Part shown: positions 1 to 8,017 of the stretch, piece after piece
Layout of the letters: each line of letters opens with the position of its first letter
Position numbering within the stretch: position 1 is the first letter of the stretch
DNA from: Oceanobacter mangrovi
GTDB lineage: Bacteria > Pseudomonadota > Gammaproteobacteria > Pseudomonadales > Oceanobacteraceae
Length of the DNA stretch: 64,000 bases
Direction of reading: 5' to 3'
Assembly: GCF_019740315.1 (NCBI RefSeq)
Contig: NZ_JAHXZR010000001.1
Coordinates: 186,001-250,000 of the forward strand
The notes under the pieces: generated by a model
Databases searched by the model: none
The model's input: the letters and a program-made list of their open reading frames with translations, nothing else
What the model was told of the DNA's origin: nothing
Position numbers and translations under genes: made by a program

Positions 1-89
1 TACGTTGAGACATCGCAGAATCCATGGCGATCAGCAGGGGAAGAGGCGCCGCTGGCCCGACAGACAGGCCAGCAGCCGTTCAAACGCGA
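1..89. other. left-edge stretch without an assigned gene
   Basis: No gene can be assigned. A 7-base inverted repeat (GCTGGCC at 51-57, GGCCAGC at 67-73) lies just past the stop of the neighbouring minus-strand gene and could be a weak terminator, but it has no T-tract. Minus-strand ATG codons near 34 and 22 might start a gene running off the left edge. Too little sequence is present to tell. Confidence 0.3.
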
Positions 90-383
90 TCAGGCAGCGC
101 CAGCCGCTTGCAGCAGTTCAGCGTACGGAGCGCCCTTGGCGTGCTGGCGGATGGTCGCCAGAATGCTGACGCCATCGCGGTTTTTGGCATTGAGGTCATG
201 GCCCTGGGCCTTGAACACCTCGACGTACTGGCCAAAGGTTTCCGGCACCATATGACGGTAAGCACGAATCGCTGCAATGTAGTCAGCGTCATCACCGTCG
301 TAGCTGCTGACATTGAGGAACTGACCCAGCTGGTCGTTGTTCCACTCGCCACCAAATACCTTTTCCTTGTCTTTCTTTTGCAT
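90..383 (-). CDS. PA4642-family small protein
   Basis: A 97-residue soluble protein of unknown function. The lysine-rich start MQKKDKEKVFG, the central IRAYRHM segment and the C-terminal NRDGVSIL plus LLQAAG stretches resemble the PA4642 family of short conserved gammaproteobacterial proteins as I remember it. The start is supported by GGAG six bases upstream. No signal peptide, membrane segment or catalytic motif is visible. The gene is last in a minus-strand run and is separated from the nucleotidyltransferase gene by a palindromic repeat, so it may be transcribed alone. The family assignment is by overall resemblance only. Confidence 0.75.
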   Translation of the reverse strand: MQKKDKEKVFGGEWNNDQLGQFLNVSSYDGDDADYIAAIRAYRHMVPETFGQYVEVFKAQGHDLNAKNRDGVSILATIRQHAKGAPYAELLQAAGAA

Positions 384-402
384 AAATTTCTCCGCTTAAG
401 TT

Positions 403-486
403 GTAGGTCAGATAAAGACGCGAAGCGGCTGCCATCTGACAAGGCCGTGTTGGATGGCACTCGCTGCGCTCGCTTATCCAACCTAC
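403..486. repeat. REPIN-like double palindrome, copy 1
   Basis: Two imperfect hairpins lie side by side: GTCAGAT...ATCTGAC (about 407-440) and TTGGAT...ATCCAA (about 450-481). The whole is bounded by GTAGGT on the left and ACCTAC on the right, so each hairpin carries an outward GTAG(G) tetranucleotide, the hallmark of REP elements mobilised by RAYT transposases. Its right half matches the left half of the element at 12770-12844 in inverted orientation over about 39 bases with one mismatch. It is intergenic between the nucleotidyltransferase and PA4642-family genes. Confidence 0.8.
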
Positions 487-515
487 GAAAATCAATCCCT
501 TCAGAAACCGCTAGA

Positions 516-818
516 CTAACGCTCGTACAAAACCTGTCCGACACGCTGGATATGATCGATCAGATCCGGGTTGTCGATGTCGGCAAACAGCGACAGATCA
601 ACCGACCACGGCAGCAGCAGGTCATCCAGTTGCTGCTCGATACGATTCAGGTCCTGCAACTCAAGCTCAGGACCGACCAGTGTCAGATCGATATCCGAAC
701 CGGGGCGATAATTGCCCTTGGCGCGGGAACCATACAGGATCACCTGTCTTACCTTTGGCTGCCCGGCGAACAACTGCAGCAGTTGTTGAAGGCTGTTGTC
801 AGGGAGTCCGTAACGCAT
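516..818 (-). CDS. MNT-type nucleotidyltransferase (antitoxin-like)
   Basis: A 100-residue minimal nucleotidyltransferase. The sequence GSRAKGNYRPGSDIDL (about residues 30-45) fits the family signature G-S-x10-D-x-D exactly; the two aspartates would bind the catalytic metal. In characterised MntA/HepT pairs such proteins add AMP to the HEPN partner and silence it. The ATG overlaps the stop of the upstream HEPN gene (TGATG), so the two are translationally coupled. The size is typical of MNT antitoxins. Function as an antitoxin is inferred from the pairing; a stand-alone housekeeping role is not excluded. Confidence 0.85.
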   Translation of the reverse strand: MRYGLPDNSLQQLLQLFAGQPKVRQVILYGSRAKGNYRPGSDIDLTLVGPELELQDLNRIEQQLDDLLLPWSVDLSLFADIDNPDLIDHIQRVGQVLYER

Positions 819-1234
819 CAGTGATCGTCTTTCAGCTCGTTGAGCTTGTCCGCCAGCTGCTGAAAACAGGGCTGATAAGAGCCGGTTATCGCTGCCAGAA
901 TCGCGTTGGCGGTGGCCTGATTGTAGGTGTGGGAGCTGCGATTTCTGGATGCAATCATGTCCATCCAGACACTGCCATCGGCAATCAGGCCAACTTCGAA
1001 AGCCTTGCGTGTCGCATCACGAGAGCCATAGATGTCTTGTTGTCCCTGATACTGCAGGAAGTCCTTCAGACAACTCCAGGCCAGCTCGTGGGTATATTCA
1101 AACGCCTGAATAGTGCCCTGCTTTTCCAGCTCGGACAGCTCTCGCTGCGCCGCCAGATTGACCGCATCAGTCAGCTGGGCCAGCGCCCGCTGGTAATTGG
1201 CGAAGCGTTGTTGCCAACGAATATCCTGTTGCAT
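818..1234 (-). CDS. HI0074-family HEPN protein (toxin-like partner of MNT)
   Basis: A 138-residue all-helical protein of the HI0074 / nucleotidyltransferase-substrate-binding family, a branch of the HEPN superfamily. It carries RNRSSH at about residues 97-102, which satisfies the HEPN ribonuclease motif R-x4-6-H. I chose the ATG at 1234 (MQQDIRW); an in-frame ATG at 1288 would add 18 unlike residues and reach towards the repeat at 1261. The downstream MNT gene overlaps its stop. In known HEPN/MNT modules the HEPN protein is an RNase toxin and the MNT protein its AMP-adding antitoxin. The same fold also occurs in non-toxic nucleotidyltransferase complexes, so toxicity is an inference. Confidence 0.8.
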   Translation of the reverse strand: MQQDIRWQQRFANYQRALAQLTDAVNLAAQRELSELEKQGTIQAFEYTHELAWSCLKDFLQYQGQQDIYGSRDATRKAFEVGLIADGSVWMDMIASRNRSSHTYNQATANAILAAITGSYQPCFQQLADKLNELKDDH

Positions 1235-1260
1235 GGACACCTCGGATGCTGGTGAATGCT

Positions 1261-1343
1261 GTTGGGCCGTGCCCAACGTTAACTTCAATCAGGCGGCTGA
1301 TCCGAACCTGGGTAGGGTGTAATAGCGGAACGCGTATTACACC
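1261..1343. repeat. pair of REP-like palindromes
   Basis: GTTGGGC-cgt-GCCCAAC at 1261-1277 is followed at 1312-1343 by GTAGG and a hairpin with stem GTGTAATA (1317-1324) / TATTACAC (1335-1342) and a 10-base loop. The first palindrome is the same type as those at 3032-3048 and 62292-62308. The second has a different stem but the same GTAGG head. It lies in the 137-base gap between trmB and the HEPN gene and could also act as a transcription barrier. Confidence 0.7.
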
Positions 1344-1371
1344 AGCAGCCCCGGCGTTTGACGCCAGACCG

Positions 1372-2160
1372 TTAGCCGATCTTGCGATATTTCATATCCC
1401 AGACACCGTGACCCTTGTTCTCACCACGCTTTTCAAATTTGGTGTAAGGGCGGTCGGCCGGGCGGTCGATGCAGTTACCCGCGCCAGCGATGTTCTCGTA
1501 ACCCTCCTGGGCATCCATCACTTCGAGCATATGCTCCATGTAATTTTCCCAGTCGGTGGCCATGTGGAAAATGCCGCCCTGCTTGAGGATACGACGCAGG
1601 GTCTGGGCAAATTCGGTCTGCACGATACGACGCTTGTGGTGCTTTTTCTTGTGCCATGGGTCCGGGAAGAACAGCTGTACGGTGTCGATGCTGGCATCCG
1701 GGATGCGCTTCAGCACTTCGATAGCATCGTCCTTGGAAACCCGCAGATTGCTGATGCCAGCTTCTTCGGCCAGGTTCAGTACCGAACCTACGCCCGGCAG
1801 GTGCACTTCCACGCCGAAGTAGTTTTTCTCCGGTGCCGCCTGCGCCATGGCCACCAGCGACTGGCCCATGCCAAAACCGATTTCCAGTACCGTGTGGGCA
1901 TCGCGGCCAAACATCTCGGTTGGCACCATGGCACCGTCTGACAGTTCCACGCCCCATTCGCCCCACTTGCGTTCGAGCGCCTGTTCCTGACCCTTGGTCA
2001 GGCGGCCAGCACGGATCACAAAGCTTTTGATACCACGGCGGTAAACCGGTTTGTCGTCAGCCGTGGCCTGCTCTGCAGGAACTTCATCAGACACCTGTTC
2101 GAGCTCGGTTGATTCATCCATGGTGTTCAATTGTGGTTCCTGAGAATCCTGTTGCGTCAC
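1372..2160 (-). CDS. trmB: tRNA (guanine-N7)-methyltransferase
   Basis: TrmB methylates G46 in the variable loop of tRNAs using S-adenosylmethionine. The 262-residue product has the SAM-binding segment [11 protein letters not shown] in the middle, [15 protein letters not shown] with the family PDPW signature, and a C-terminal [13 protein letters not shown] stretch typical of TrmB. The N-terminal 40-45 residues are acidic and low in complexity. The start given is GTG at 2160; an ATG at 2121 would shorten this tail by 13 residues and neither has a clear ribosome site. The DUF423 gene lies 53 bases upstream on the same strand, so the two may be co-transcribed. Confidence 0.95.
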   Translation of the reverse strand: MTQQDSQEPQLNTMDESTELEQVSDEVPAEQATADDKPVYRRGIKSFVIRAGRLTKGQEQALERKWGEWGVELSDGAMVPTEMFGRDAHTVLEIGFGMGQSLVAMAQAAPEKNYFGVEVHLPGVGSVLNLAEEAGISNLRVSKDDAIEVLKRIPDASIDTVQLFFPDPWHKKKHHKRRIVQTEFAQTLRRILKQGGIFHMATDWENYMEHMLEVMDAQEGYENIAGAGNCIDRPADRPYTKFEKRGENKGHGVWDMKYRKIG

Positions 2161-2213
2161 GAGTTATCGCCCAAATAAAAAGAGTTAGGAATGTTTGGCT
2201 GTTCTGGCCGGTT

Positions 2214-2600
2214 TCAAACTGGCTTGATTGCTGCCTGACGCGCCGCCAGCAGCAGACACAGCCAACCCAGCAGCCAGCTGGTACCACCAAAGGGAGTAAT
2301 AATGCCCAGCGGCCGAATGCCGGAAATGGTCATGGCATAAAGGCTGCCGCTGAACAGCAACAGTCCGGCCAGCATAAAAACCGCCGCGCGGTCGAGCCAC
2401 TTGTTGCTGTGCTGCAATTGCCAAACGCCCAGCCCCAGTAATACCGCCGCATGCACCAGATGATACTGCACACCGGTCTGGTAGACCGTCATCATCTCCG
2501 GGCTCAGAACGTGCTTGAGACCGTGGGCACCAAAGGCACCAATCGCCACCGCCAGAAACCCGGCAATGGCAGCTACAGTGAGGGTAGTACGTGCTTGCAT
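2214..2600 (-). CDS. DUF423 small membrane protein
   Basis: A 128-residue inner-membrane protein with about four hydrophobic helices and the N-terminal block FLAVAIGAFGAHGLKHVL characteristic of the DUF423/YgdD family. No enzymatic function is established for the family. The length matches the usual 120-130 residues. It precedes trmB by 53 bases in the same direction. A purine-rich stretch upstream of the ATG at 2600 is compatible with initiation. Confidence 0.9.
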   Translation of the reverse strand: MQARTTLTVAAIAGFLAVAIGAFGAHGLKHVLSPEMMTVYQTGVQYHLVHAAVLLGLGVWQLQHSNKWLDRAAVFMLAGLLLFSGSLYAMTISGIRPLGIITPFGGTSWLLGWLCLLLAARQAAIKPV

Positions 2601-2699
2601 GAGAAAGGACCCGGCAGTGCGCTGTCAGCCTGAAAACAGCCGGGCATTATAGAGCAGAGTGTGGCCGAGGTCATGGCCCCGGCCGTTGATCAACGGCCA

Positions 2700-3002
2700 T
2701 CAGCGATCAAGGATCAGTTCGGCGGTTTGCGAGCGGGAGCAGCACGGCATGATGTAGTGCTGCTGGTCGTTGTCATCGAGGAAATAGTCGCGGTGATCCG
2801 GCTGGCCTGCCAGCACTGCAGTTTTGCAGCTGCCGCAGACACCGGAATCTCGACCCCTTCACGCGCCAGCGCAGCTGTGATGGTTTCCGATTCGGAAACC
2901 CGTATCCGCGCCCCCGTCGAAGCCAGAATCACGTCAAAGGCGGCATCGCTGTCCTGCTGCTGATACTCCGCCACCCGCACAATCGCGTGTCGACGAGTAA
3001 TC
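2700..3002 (-). pseudogene. broken 2Fe-2S ferredoxin domain (oxidoreductase remnant)
   Basis: Read on the minus strand, one frame gives FDVILASTGARIRVSES and GVEIPVS, the start of a plant-type ferredoxin domain like the C-terminal domain of phthalate/vanillate oxygenase reductases. At about 2833-2837 the match moves to the next frame, which gives [19 protein letters not shown], then MPCCSRSQ, and ends ELILDR at a stop (2700-2702). One missing base explains the switch. The open frame that continues without the shift loses all the cluster cysteines. The upstream end runs into the repeat at 3003-3052, and no flavin or NAD domain is present, so it is also truncated at the 5' end. A sequencing error could explain the shift but not the truncation. 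Confidence 0.75.
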
Positions 3003-3052
3003 GTAGGATGGGTGATGCCCATCAGCATATCGTTGGGCGCGGCCCAACCTAC
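3003..3052. repeat. REPIN-like element, two short hairpins
   Basis: GTAGGATGGGTGATGCCCATC (3003-3023) and GTTGGGC-gcg-GCCCAAC followed by CTAC (3032-3052) form two hairpins with GTAGG heads pointing outwards. The same two hairpin types recur separately at 62292-62312 and 62380-62400. The element sits at the truncated 5' end of the ferredoxin-domain remnant, so its arrival or a repeat-mediated deletion may have broken that gene. Confidence 0.8.
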
Positions 3053-3080
3053 AGCAAGTAACGCCGCTGATACTCCTCCA

Positions 3081-3395
3081 TTAATGCTGTTTTTGATACT
3101 CCGCCACCAACACCTGAATCTTGTATTTCATGATGTCTTTCAACATCCGCATCTTCCGCTCGTGCTCCTGGTGGGCAACGTCGTAGATCTGTTTTTTGAA
3201 ACTCTCGCTGCTGCCCGCCGGTATCTGCAAATCCCACTCGGTAAAAAAGGCGTCGTAGCTGTCGATGGTGCGCACCAGCTCGAAGCGGATTTTCTCGCGC
3301 GACGGTTTGGGCACCTGCTGCAGTGCAGCATCTATGGTGACTTCAAGATCCGAACGTTGTTGCCGGTCGACAGGGAACTGGAGAATCTCGGACAT
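3081..3395 (-). CDS. hypothetical protein
   Basis: A 104-residue soluble protein with no recognised family. It begins MSEILQFPVDRQQ and has a helical, charged C-terminal half (KKQIYDVAHQEHERKMRML) that might form a coiled coil. The start at 3395 is supported by GAGG five bases upstream. No signal peptide, cysteine motif or nucleotide-binding motif is visible. Its last codons share the 15-base sequence TGATACTCCGCCACC (plus-strand reading, 3094-3108) with the ferredoxin remnant at 2961-2975. Neighbours on both sides are broken genes, so it may itself be a survivor of a decayed cluster. Confidence 0.6.
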   Translation of the reverse strand: MSEILQFPVDRQQRSDLEVTIDAALQQVPKPSREKIRFELVRTIDSYDAFFTEWDLQIPAGSSESFKKQIYDVAHQEHERKMRMLKDIMKYKIQVLVAEYQKQH

Positions 3396-3689
3396 GGCTA
3401 CCTCTGCTGCAAAATGCCCGACTCTCGCCAGGCGCTAACCTCACATGTGCAACCGCTGTTTCATTTTTCGGGCCAATCTCATTACTCTGATTTTATTGAA
3501 GTTTTTCGGGATCATTTTGTGAGATTCCAGACATGTTGGGACGTTTGCCAGGCCCTACAACAGCCACGATCAGCCGCTGGCACTATTCGTCGCGCACGTT
3601 CCGCCAAGTATCCACTGCCCCGGACTCATGTGAGTGATATGCCTTTAAGGCGAACTGGAGTGGGCATCATGAGTACCTTCCATTCAGAT
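3396..3689. other. 294-base gap without a recognisable gene
   Basis: Between the hypothetical gene and the truncated acetamidase. Open frames exist on the plus strand but match nothing I recognise and simply continue through the opposite strand of both neighbours. It may hold the site of the deletion that removed the rest of the acetamidase gene, plus the promoter of the hypothetical gene. Confidence 0.4.
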
Positions 3690-4181
3690 TCATTTTTCGA
3701 GGGCCTGAGCAGTTCTGCGCTGGATGTCAGTGAAGACTATATCCCTACCACCAGAGCCAATTTCAGCATCCAGCGCACCGGCACCACGACGATCAACGTT
3801 CTTTTCGGTGGCGGTCCAGTGGAACACGCTTTCGGCACCAGCATCGCCCTTGATCATGCGATCGTAATCATCACCGCTGTGGTGGGTGAGGGTTTCGATG
3901 GTCACAAAGTCGCCGGATTTAACCGTCAGCCGTGGGGCTTCCTGATGGCTGAAATAACCCCAGTGCACGGTATCGGCATTGGCAGGCATATAATAATGCT
4001 GGCCGGATTCAATAATACCGCGGCTATCCGGTTTGATATCCCGGCTATTGGCAACAGCGCTGATAGCGCCATTGCCAATATCGTTTTGCAGATGATTACG
4101 GCTATCGGCAAAACCGGTTTTTTCTGCTTCGCCAATATGGCTGTGATGGTTACAACCGGGAGAGCAAATATGATCCGTCAT
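3690..4181 (-). pseudogene. 5' fragment of an acetamidase/formamidase-family gene
   Basis: The first roughly 145 residues resemble the N-terminus of acetamidase/formamidase (FmdA/AmdA) enzymes: a Cys/His-rich start MTDHICSPGCNHH, then YYMPANADTVHWGYF, SGDFVTIETLTHHSGDDYD and RRGAGALDAEIGSGG. Members are several hundred residues long. This frame ends after 163 residues from the ATG at 4181, with an unrelated tail of about 20 residues, and the rest of the enzyme is absent downstream. The ATG has GAGG seven bases upstream. The fragment lacks most of the catalytic domain and is probably inactive. Four more in-frame codons precede this start. Confidence 0.7.
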
Positions 4182-4298
4182 TGAATACCTCACAATTCTC
4201 AGGTGCTGTTTGTATGAGGCTATTAAAACGTCGATATAGCCCAGATTCTTGGCAAATTACGCACGGATACTTGTCAGCCGCTCTCCGACCGAATCGAC

Positions 4299-5351
4299 TC
4301 AGCGCACGCTGGCTGCCGGTTCTAAAACCTCAGCTTGCGCGCTGGCAGCAGCCCCTGCGCGGGCAAACCGTCCTGCCAATACTGAACAAACCATCAGTTG
4401 CAGCTGGTGAAACAGCATCACCGGCAGAATCAGCAAGCCCATCGAGGTGCCAGCAAACAGTACCTGCGCCATCGGGACACCGGTTGCCAGGCTTTTCTTC
4501 GAACCGGCAAACAGAATGGTGATGCGATCTTCACGAGAGAACCCCAGTGCCTTCGACGCTACCGTGGTCAGCACCATCACCAGCGCCAGCACGCCCAGAC
4601 ACACCAGAATCAGCCCCAGCCATTGACCGGCCAGCAAGCGGCCCCAGACACCTTCCACGGTGGCTTCACTGAAAGCGCCGTAAACCACCAGCAGAATCGA
4701 GCCCTGGTCCAGCTGTTTGAGCCAGTTTTTGTTGCGGCCTACCCATTCACCAATCCAGCGCCGAGCGACCTGACCGGCAATAAACGGCAACAGCAGTTTG
4801 ACCGAAATATCGACCACTGCCTGCAACGGGTCGATACCGGCAACCGCCGTGCCCAATAACAACAGCACCAGTACCGGTGTGATAAAAATACCAATCAGGC
4901 TGGAAGTCGCCGCGCTGCAAACCGCCGCGGGCACATTGCCACCGGCCATTGAGGTAAAGGCAATCGCTGACTGCACCGTGGCAGGCAAGGCACTGAGGAA
5001 CAACACCCCCTGATACAGGGGTTCACCCAGCAGCGGTTCCAGCAAGGGCCGCAGCAACCAGGCCAGCAGCGGAAACAACACAAAGGTGATGCTGAACACC
5101 AGCCCGTGCAGCCGCCAATGGGTCAGACCTTCAATCACCGAGCGGGTCGACAGCTTGGCACCGTGCATAAAAAACAGCAGCGCAATGGCAATGTTGGTGA
5201 GACCATCGAACCATTCCACCGCTGCGCCCTGCACTGGCAACAGCGACGCCAGCAGCAGCGCCGCCAGCATTTTCAGAATCATGGCATCCGGTAAAAAGCG
5301 TCCCAGACGGGACATCAGGCTTTTTTGGGTTAGGGCTTTGGGGTCAGACAT
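4299..5351 (-). CDS. bile acid:sodium symporter-family (SBF-like) transporter
   Basis: A 350-residue polytopic inner-membrane protein with about nine to ten hydrophobic helices, matching the SBF-like (PF13593, YfeH-type) branch of the bile-acid:sodium symporter superfamily. Visible family features are IAIALLFFMHGAKLS near residues 53-67, ALPATVQSAIAFTSMAGGN in the middle and FAGSKKSLATGVPMAQ near residue 285. The start at 5351 has AGAGG seven bases upstream. It is divergent from the AraC regulator gene with 140 bases between, so that regulator might control it. Substrate is unknown; family members move organic anions with sodium. Confidence 0.88.
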   Translation of the reverse strand: MSDPKALTQKSLMSRLGRFLPDAMILKMLAALLLASLLPVQGAAVEWFDGLTNIAIALLFFMHGAKLSTRSVIEGLTHWRLHGLVFSITFVLFPLLAWLLRPLLEPLLGEPLYQGVLFLSALPATVQSAIAFTSMAGGNVPAAVCSAATSSLIGIFITPVLVLLLLGTAVAGIDPLQAVVDISVKLLLPFIAGQVARRWIGEWVGRNKNWLKQLDQGSILLVVYGAFSEATVEGVWGRLLAGQWLGLILVCLGVLALVMVLTTVASKALGFSREDRITILFAGSKKSLATGVPMAQVLFAGTSMGLLILPVMLFHQLQLMVCSVLAGRFARAGAAASAQAEVLEPAASVR

Positions 5352-5491
5352 GTTGAACCTCTTTCACTCAACGTTTTTGCCAACAACAGGCAATGGCTGG
5401 CAATGACAAACACGGCAGATCACAAATCTGCTTGCAACAGCCGCTAATCTACCCGGATGATTATTTCTGACTAACGCTACCGAGACGCCTT

Positions 5492-6352
5492 ATGTCGATA
5501 AACGGACAGCCGATTTCCGAGCCTGTGACCCAGCCAAGCAGCCAGCCCGGCAACCGCTTCGAACGCTCGATTCCGCAGCTACCGGAACTGCCACGGCCAG
5601 TGTATGCCCGCAAGGAAGACCTCGACCGCGAAGCGACCACCGCCTGGCACGACCATCCCTGGTATCAACTGTCCTATGCGACTCGTGGTGTACTGGAAGT
5701 CGAAACCGCTCACAGCCGTTATATCGCGCCACCGCGACGGGCGATTCTGGTCGCGCCCGGCTGCTTTCACCGGGTCAACAGTACCCGCCACACCCGTATG
5801 CGTTCGCTGTATCTGTCGGCCCGGCTCGACTTGCAGCCAGCACTGGCGGAAGTGGTGGCCAACAGCGACTGCGAGGTGCTGGAAATCACTCCACTGTTAC
5901 GGGAGCTGATTCAGGCCTTCAGCCAGATGCCAGTGGCATACGATGAAAGTGGTGAAGACGGTCGGCTGGTGACCGTGCTGATTGATCAGCTGAAACGCTG
6001 CCAGCGCTCGGACTTCCGGCTACCGTGGCCGGATGATCCGCGCATTCGACAGATCTGCCAGCTACTCAGTGACGATCCGGCCCTGCCACAACGGCTGGCC
6101 GAGCTGGTTGAGCCGTTGGGTATTTCCGAAAAAACCGCCACCCGGCTGTTCCAGCGCGAAACCGGCCTCAGCTTCCGGCTCTGGCGGCAGCGGCTGCGGT
6201 TACTGCATTCATTACGGCTGCTGGAACGCGGCGAACGCATCACCGACACCGCCATCGACTGTGGTTACCAGTCCACCTCGGCCTATATCCAGGCGTTTCG
6301 GCAACAGTTTGGTGTCACGCCCGCCCAGTTCAGCGATCCCGACGCCGACTGA
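5492..6352 (+). CDS. AraC-family transcriptional regulator
   Basis: A 286-residue regulator: an N-terminal cupin-like sensing half (HDHPWYQLSYATRGVLEVE followed by ILVAPGCFHRV) and a C-terminal double helix-turn-helix of the AraC type (LGISEKTATRLFQRETGLS, then CGYQSTSAYIQAFRQQFG ending TPAQF). It lies 114 bases upstream of a binding-protein-dependent ABC importer operon in the same direction and is divergent from an SBF-like transporter, so it plausibly regulates one or both in response to a small ligand. No repeat that would define its operator was identified. Confidence 0.9.
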   Translation: MSINGQPISEPVTQPSSQPGNRFERSIPQLPELPRPVYARKEDLDREATTAWHDHPWYQLSYATRGVLEVETAHSRYIAPPRRAILVAPGCFHRVNSTRHTRMRSLYLSARLDLQPALAEVVANSDCEVLEITPLLRELIQAFSQMPVAYDESGEDGRLVTVLIDQLKRCQRSDFRLPWPDDPRIRQICQLLSDDPALPQRLAELVEPLGISEKTATRLFQRETGLSFRLWRQRLRLLHSLRLLERGERITDTAIDCGYQSTSAYIQAFRQQFGVTPAQFSDPDAD

Positions 6353-6466
6353 CTGCCCAGTGGCACACGACACAGCTGAGCAAGACACAAGCATACAAGA
6401 CACAAGCTCGCTAACTGGTACACTGTAACAATTAACCATTAGCCGCTTTTTAGACCTGTCTTGCCC

Positions 6467-8017
6467 ATGAAGCCTTTCACTCTGTGCGCTACCTTGCTGT
6501 TGTTGCTGGGCGGCTGCTCCCGCGAACAACCGCCGTCCTCCAATGCCGAACTGGTCATCAGTGGTCCGTTTGAAATCGTCAGTCAGGACCCGGCCGAAGC
6601 CGGTTATATTTTTACCCGCATGCAGGTGCTTGAAACCCTGGTCGATGTTGACCCGGATGGTGAACTGCAGCCCGGGCTGGCCAGCAGCTGGCAACATTCC
6701 GCTGATTTTCGCGACTGGCGCTTTACCATTCGCCCAGCGGTCAGCTTCCACAACCAGACCCCACTGACCAGCGCTGCCGTCGCCAACAGCCTGACCATCG
6801 CCAGTCACAACCCCGGACCGCTGAGTCAAATCGCGATTTCCGCTATCGAAGCCGATACCACAGCCGCTGACGCTGTGGTGCATATCCGGCTTGAGCATCC
6901 CTACCGGCCACTGGCGGCCGTACTGGCCAATTATTCCACAGCGATTCTGGCCCCGGCGTCCTATCGGGCCGATGACCAGCACGTCGAACAGGTGATCGGT
7001 ACCGGTCCTTATCAGGTCGACCAGCTGACCATGCCACACCGTCTGCTAACCCGTCGTTTTGACAACTACTGGGGCCAGCAACCGGCCATTGCCAGTGCTG
7101 ACTACATCACCGGCCACCGTTCCGAAACGCGGGCGCTGATGCTGCAAAATGGTCAGGCAGATATCGTCTACAACCTTGATCCGGCCAGTGTCGCCATGCT
7201 GCAACAGCAGCAGCATGTCAGGGTCAGCAGTGTGGCGATTCCGCGTACCATTGTGATCAAGCTGAACAACGGCCATCCGCTGTTGCAACAACTCCCAATG
7301 CGCCAGGCGCTGAGCCTGGCGCTTGATCGTGAGGGCATTGCTGCGGGCATCCTGCGGGTGCCGGAGGCGGCGGCCAATCAACTGTTTGGGCCGTCACTGG
7401 GGCAATGGTTTAACCCGAGCATTGCCGCTGCCGAGCGTAATCTGCAGCAGGCCAATCAGCTGCTGGATCAACTCGGGCTCGACTGGCCAGGTGCCAGCCG
7501 CTGGCGCCTGTATCAGGGCCAGCCGCTGACTCTTGAGATGATCACCTACGCCAACCGCCCCGAGCTGATCAGTATCGCCACCGCGATTCAGGCGCAGTGG
7601 GCCGATATTGGCGTTCAGCTTAATGTGCTGGTCGATAATTCAAGTGCCGTGCCAGCAGGCCATCGCAACGGCACCCTGCAGACTGCCCTGATCGCCCGTA
7701 ACCTGGCCTCGGTGCCGGATATTTTTGCGCTGTTGCTGAACGACTTCCGTACGCCGGACGGCAGTGGCTGGGGGCCGATGGGCTGGTCGTCCAGCGCCTT
7801 GTCCGGTTTGCTGACGCAGATGGAAAATACCACCGACCCGGCGCAGTTGCGCCAGCTGGCGCAACAGGCAAGCAGCCTGCTGGCGCAGCAATTACCACTG
7901 ATTCCGGTGAGCTGGTATCAACAGCGCACCGGCGTCAGCAAGCAGCTGCAGGGCTTTCGTTTTGATCCCTGGGAACGTTCATTTGGCATTGCTGATATGA
8001 GTATCGTGAAGCCATGA
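6467..8017 (+). CDS. peptide/nickel-type ABC transporter substrate-binding lipoprotein
   Basis: A solute-binding protein of the peptide/opine/nickel (SBP family 5) type, 516 residues from the ATG at 6467. The lipoprotein signal ends LLLLLGGCS, placing the acylated cysteine near residue 18. Family features include VLETLVDVDPDGELQPGLA, TGPYQVDQL and MRQALSLALDREGIA followed by AANQLFGPSLG, which recalls NikA. A TTG two codons upstream is possible but makes a worse signal peptide. Its stop overlaps the first permease gene (ATGA). Substrate cannot be read from the sequence: nickel-chelate, metallophore and short peptide are all possible. Confidence 0.88.
   Translation: MKPFTLCATLLLLLGGCSREQPPSSNAELVISGPFEIVSQDPAEAGYIFTRMQVLETLVDVDPDGELQPGLASSWQHSADFRDWRFTIRPAVSFHNQTPLTSAAVANSLTIASHNPGPLSQIAISAIEADTTAADAVVHIRLEHPYRPLAAVLANYSTAILAPASYRADDQHVEQVIGTGPYQVDQLTMPHRLLTRRFDNYWGQQPAIASADYITGHRSETRALMLQNGQADIVYNLDPASVAMLQQQQHVRVSSVAIPRTIVIKLNNGHPLLQQLPMRQALSLALDREGIAAGILRVPEAAANQLFGPSLGQWFNPSIAAAERNLQQANQLLDQLGLDWPGASRWRLYQGQPLTLEMITYANRPELISIATAIQAQWADIGVQLNVLVDNSSAVPAGHRNGTLQTALIARNLASVPDIFALLLNDFRTPDGSGWGPMGWSSSALSGLLTQMENTTDPAQLRQLAQQASSLLAQQLPLIPVSWYQQRTGVSKQLQGFRFDPWERSFGIADMSIVKP

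Noticed and set aside
3012-4184. 390-codon plus-strand open frame through the 3-4 kb region
   Set aside because: It runs antisense to the hypothetical gene and the acetamidase fragment, both of which have ribosome sites and, for the latter, family motifs. The start MSTFHSDSFF at 3669 has a GGAG but matches nothing I know.
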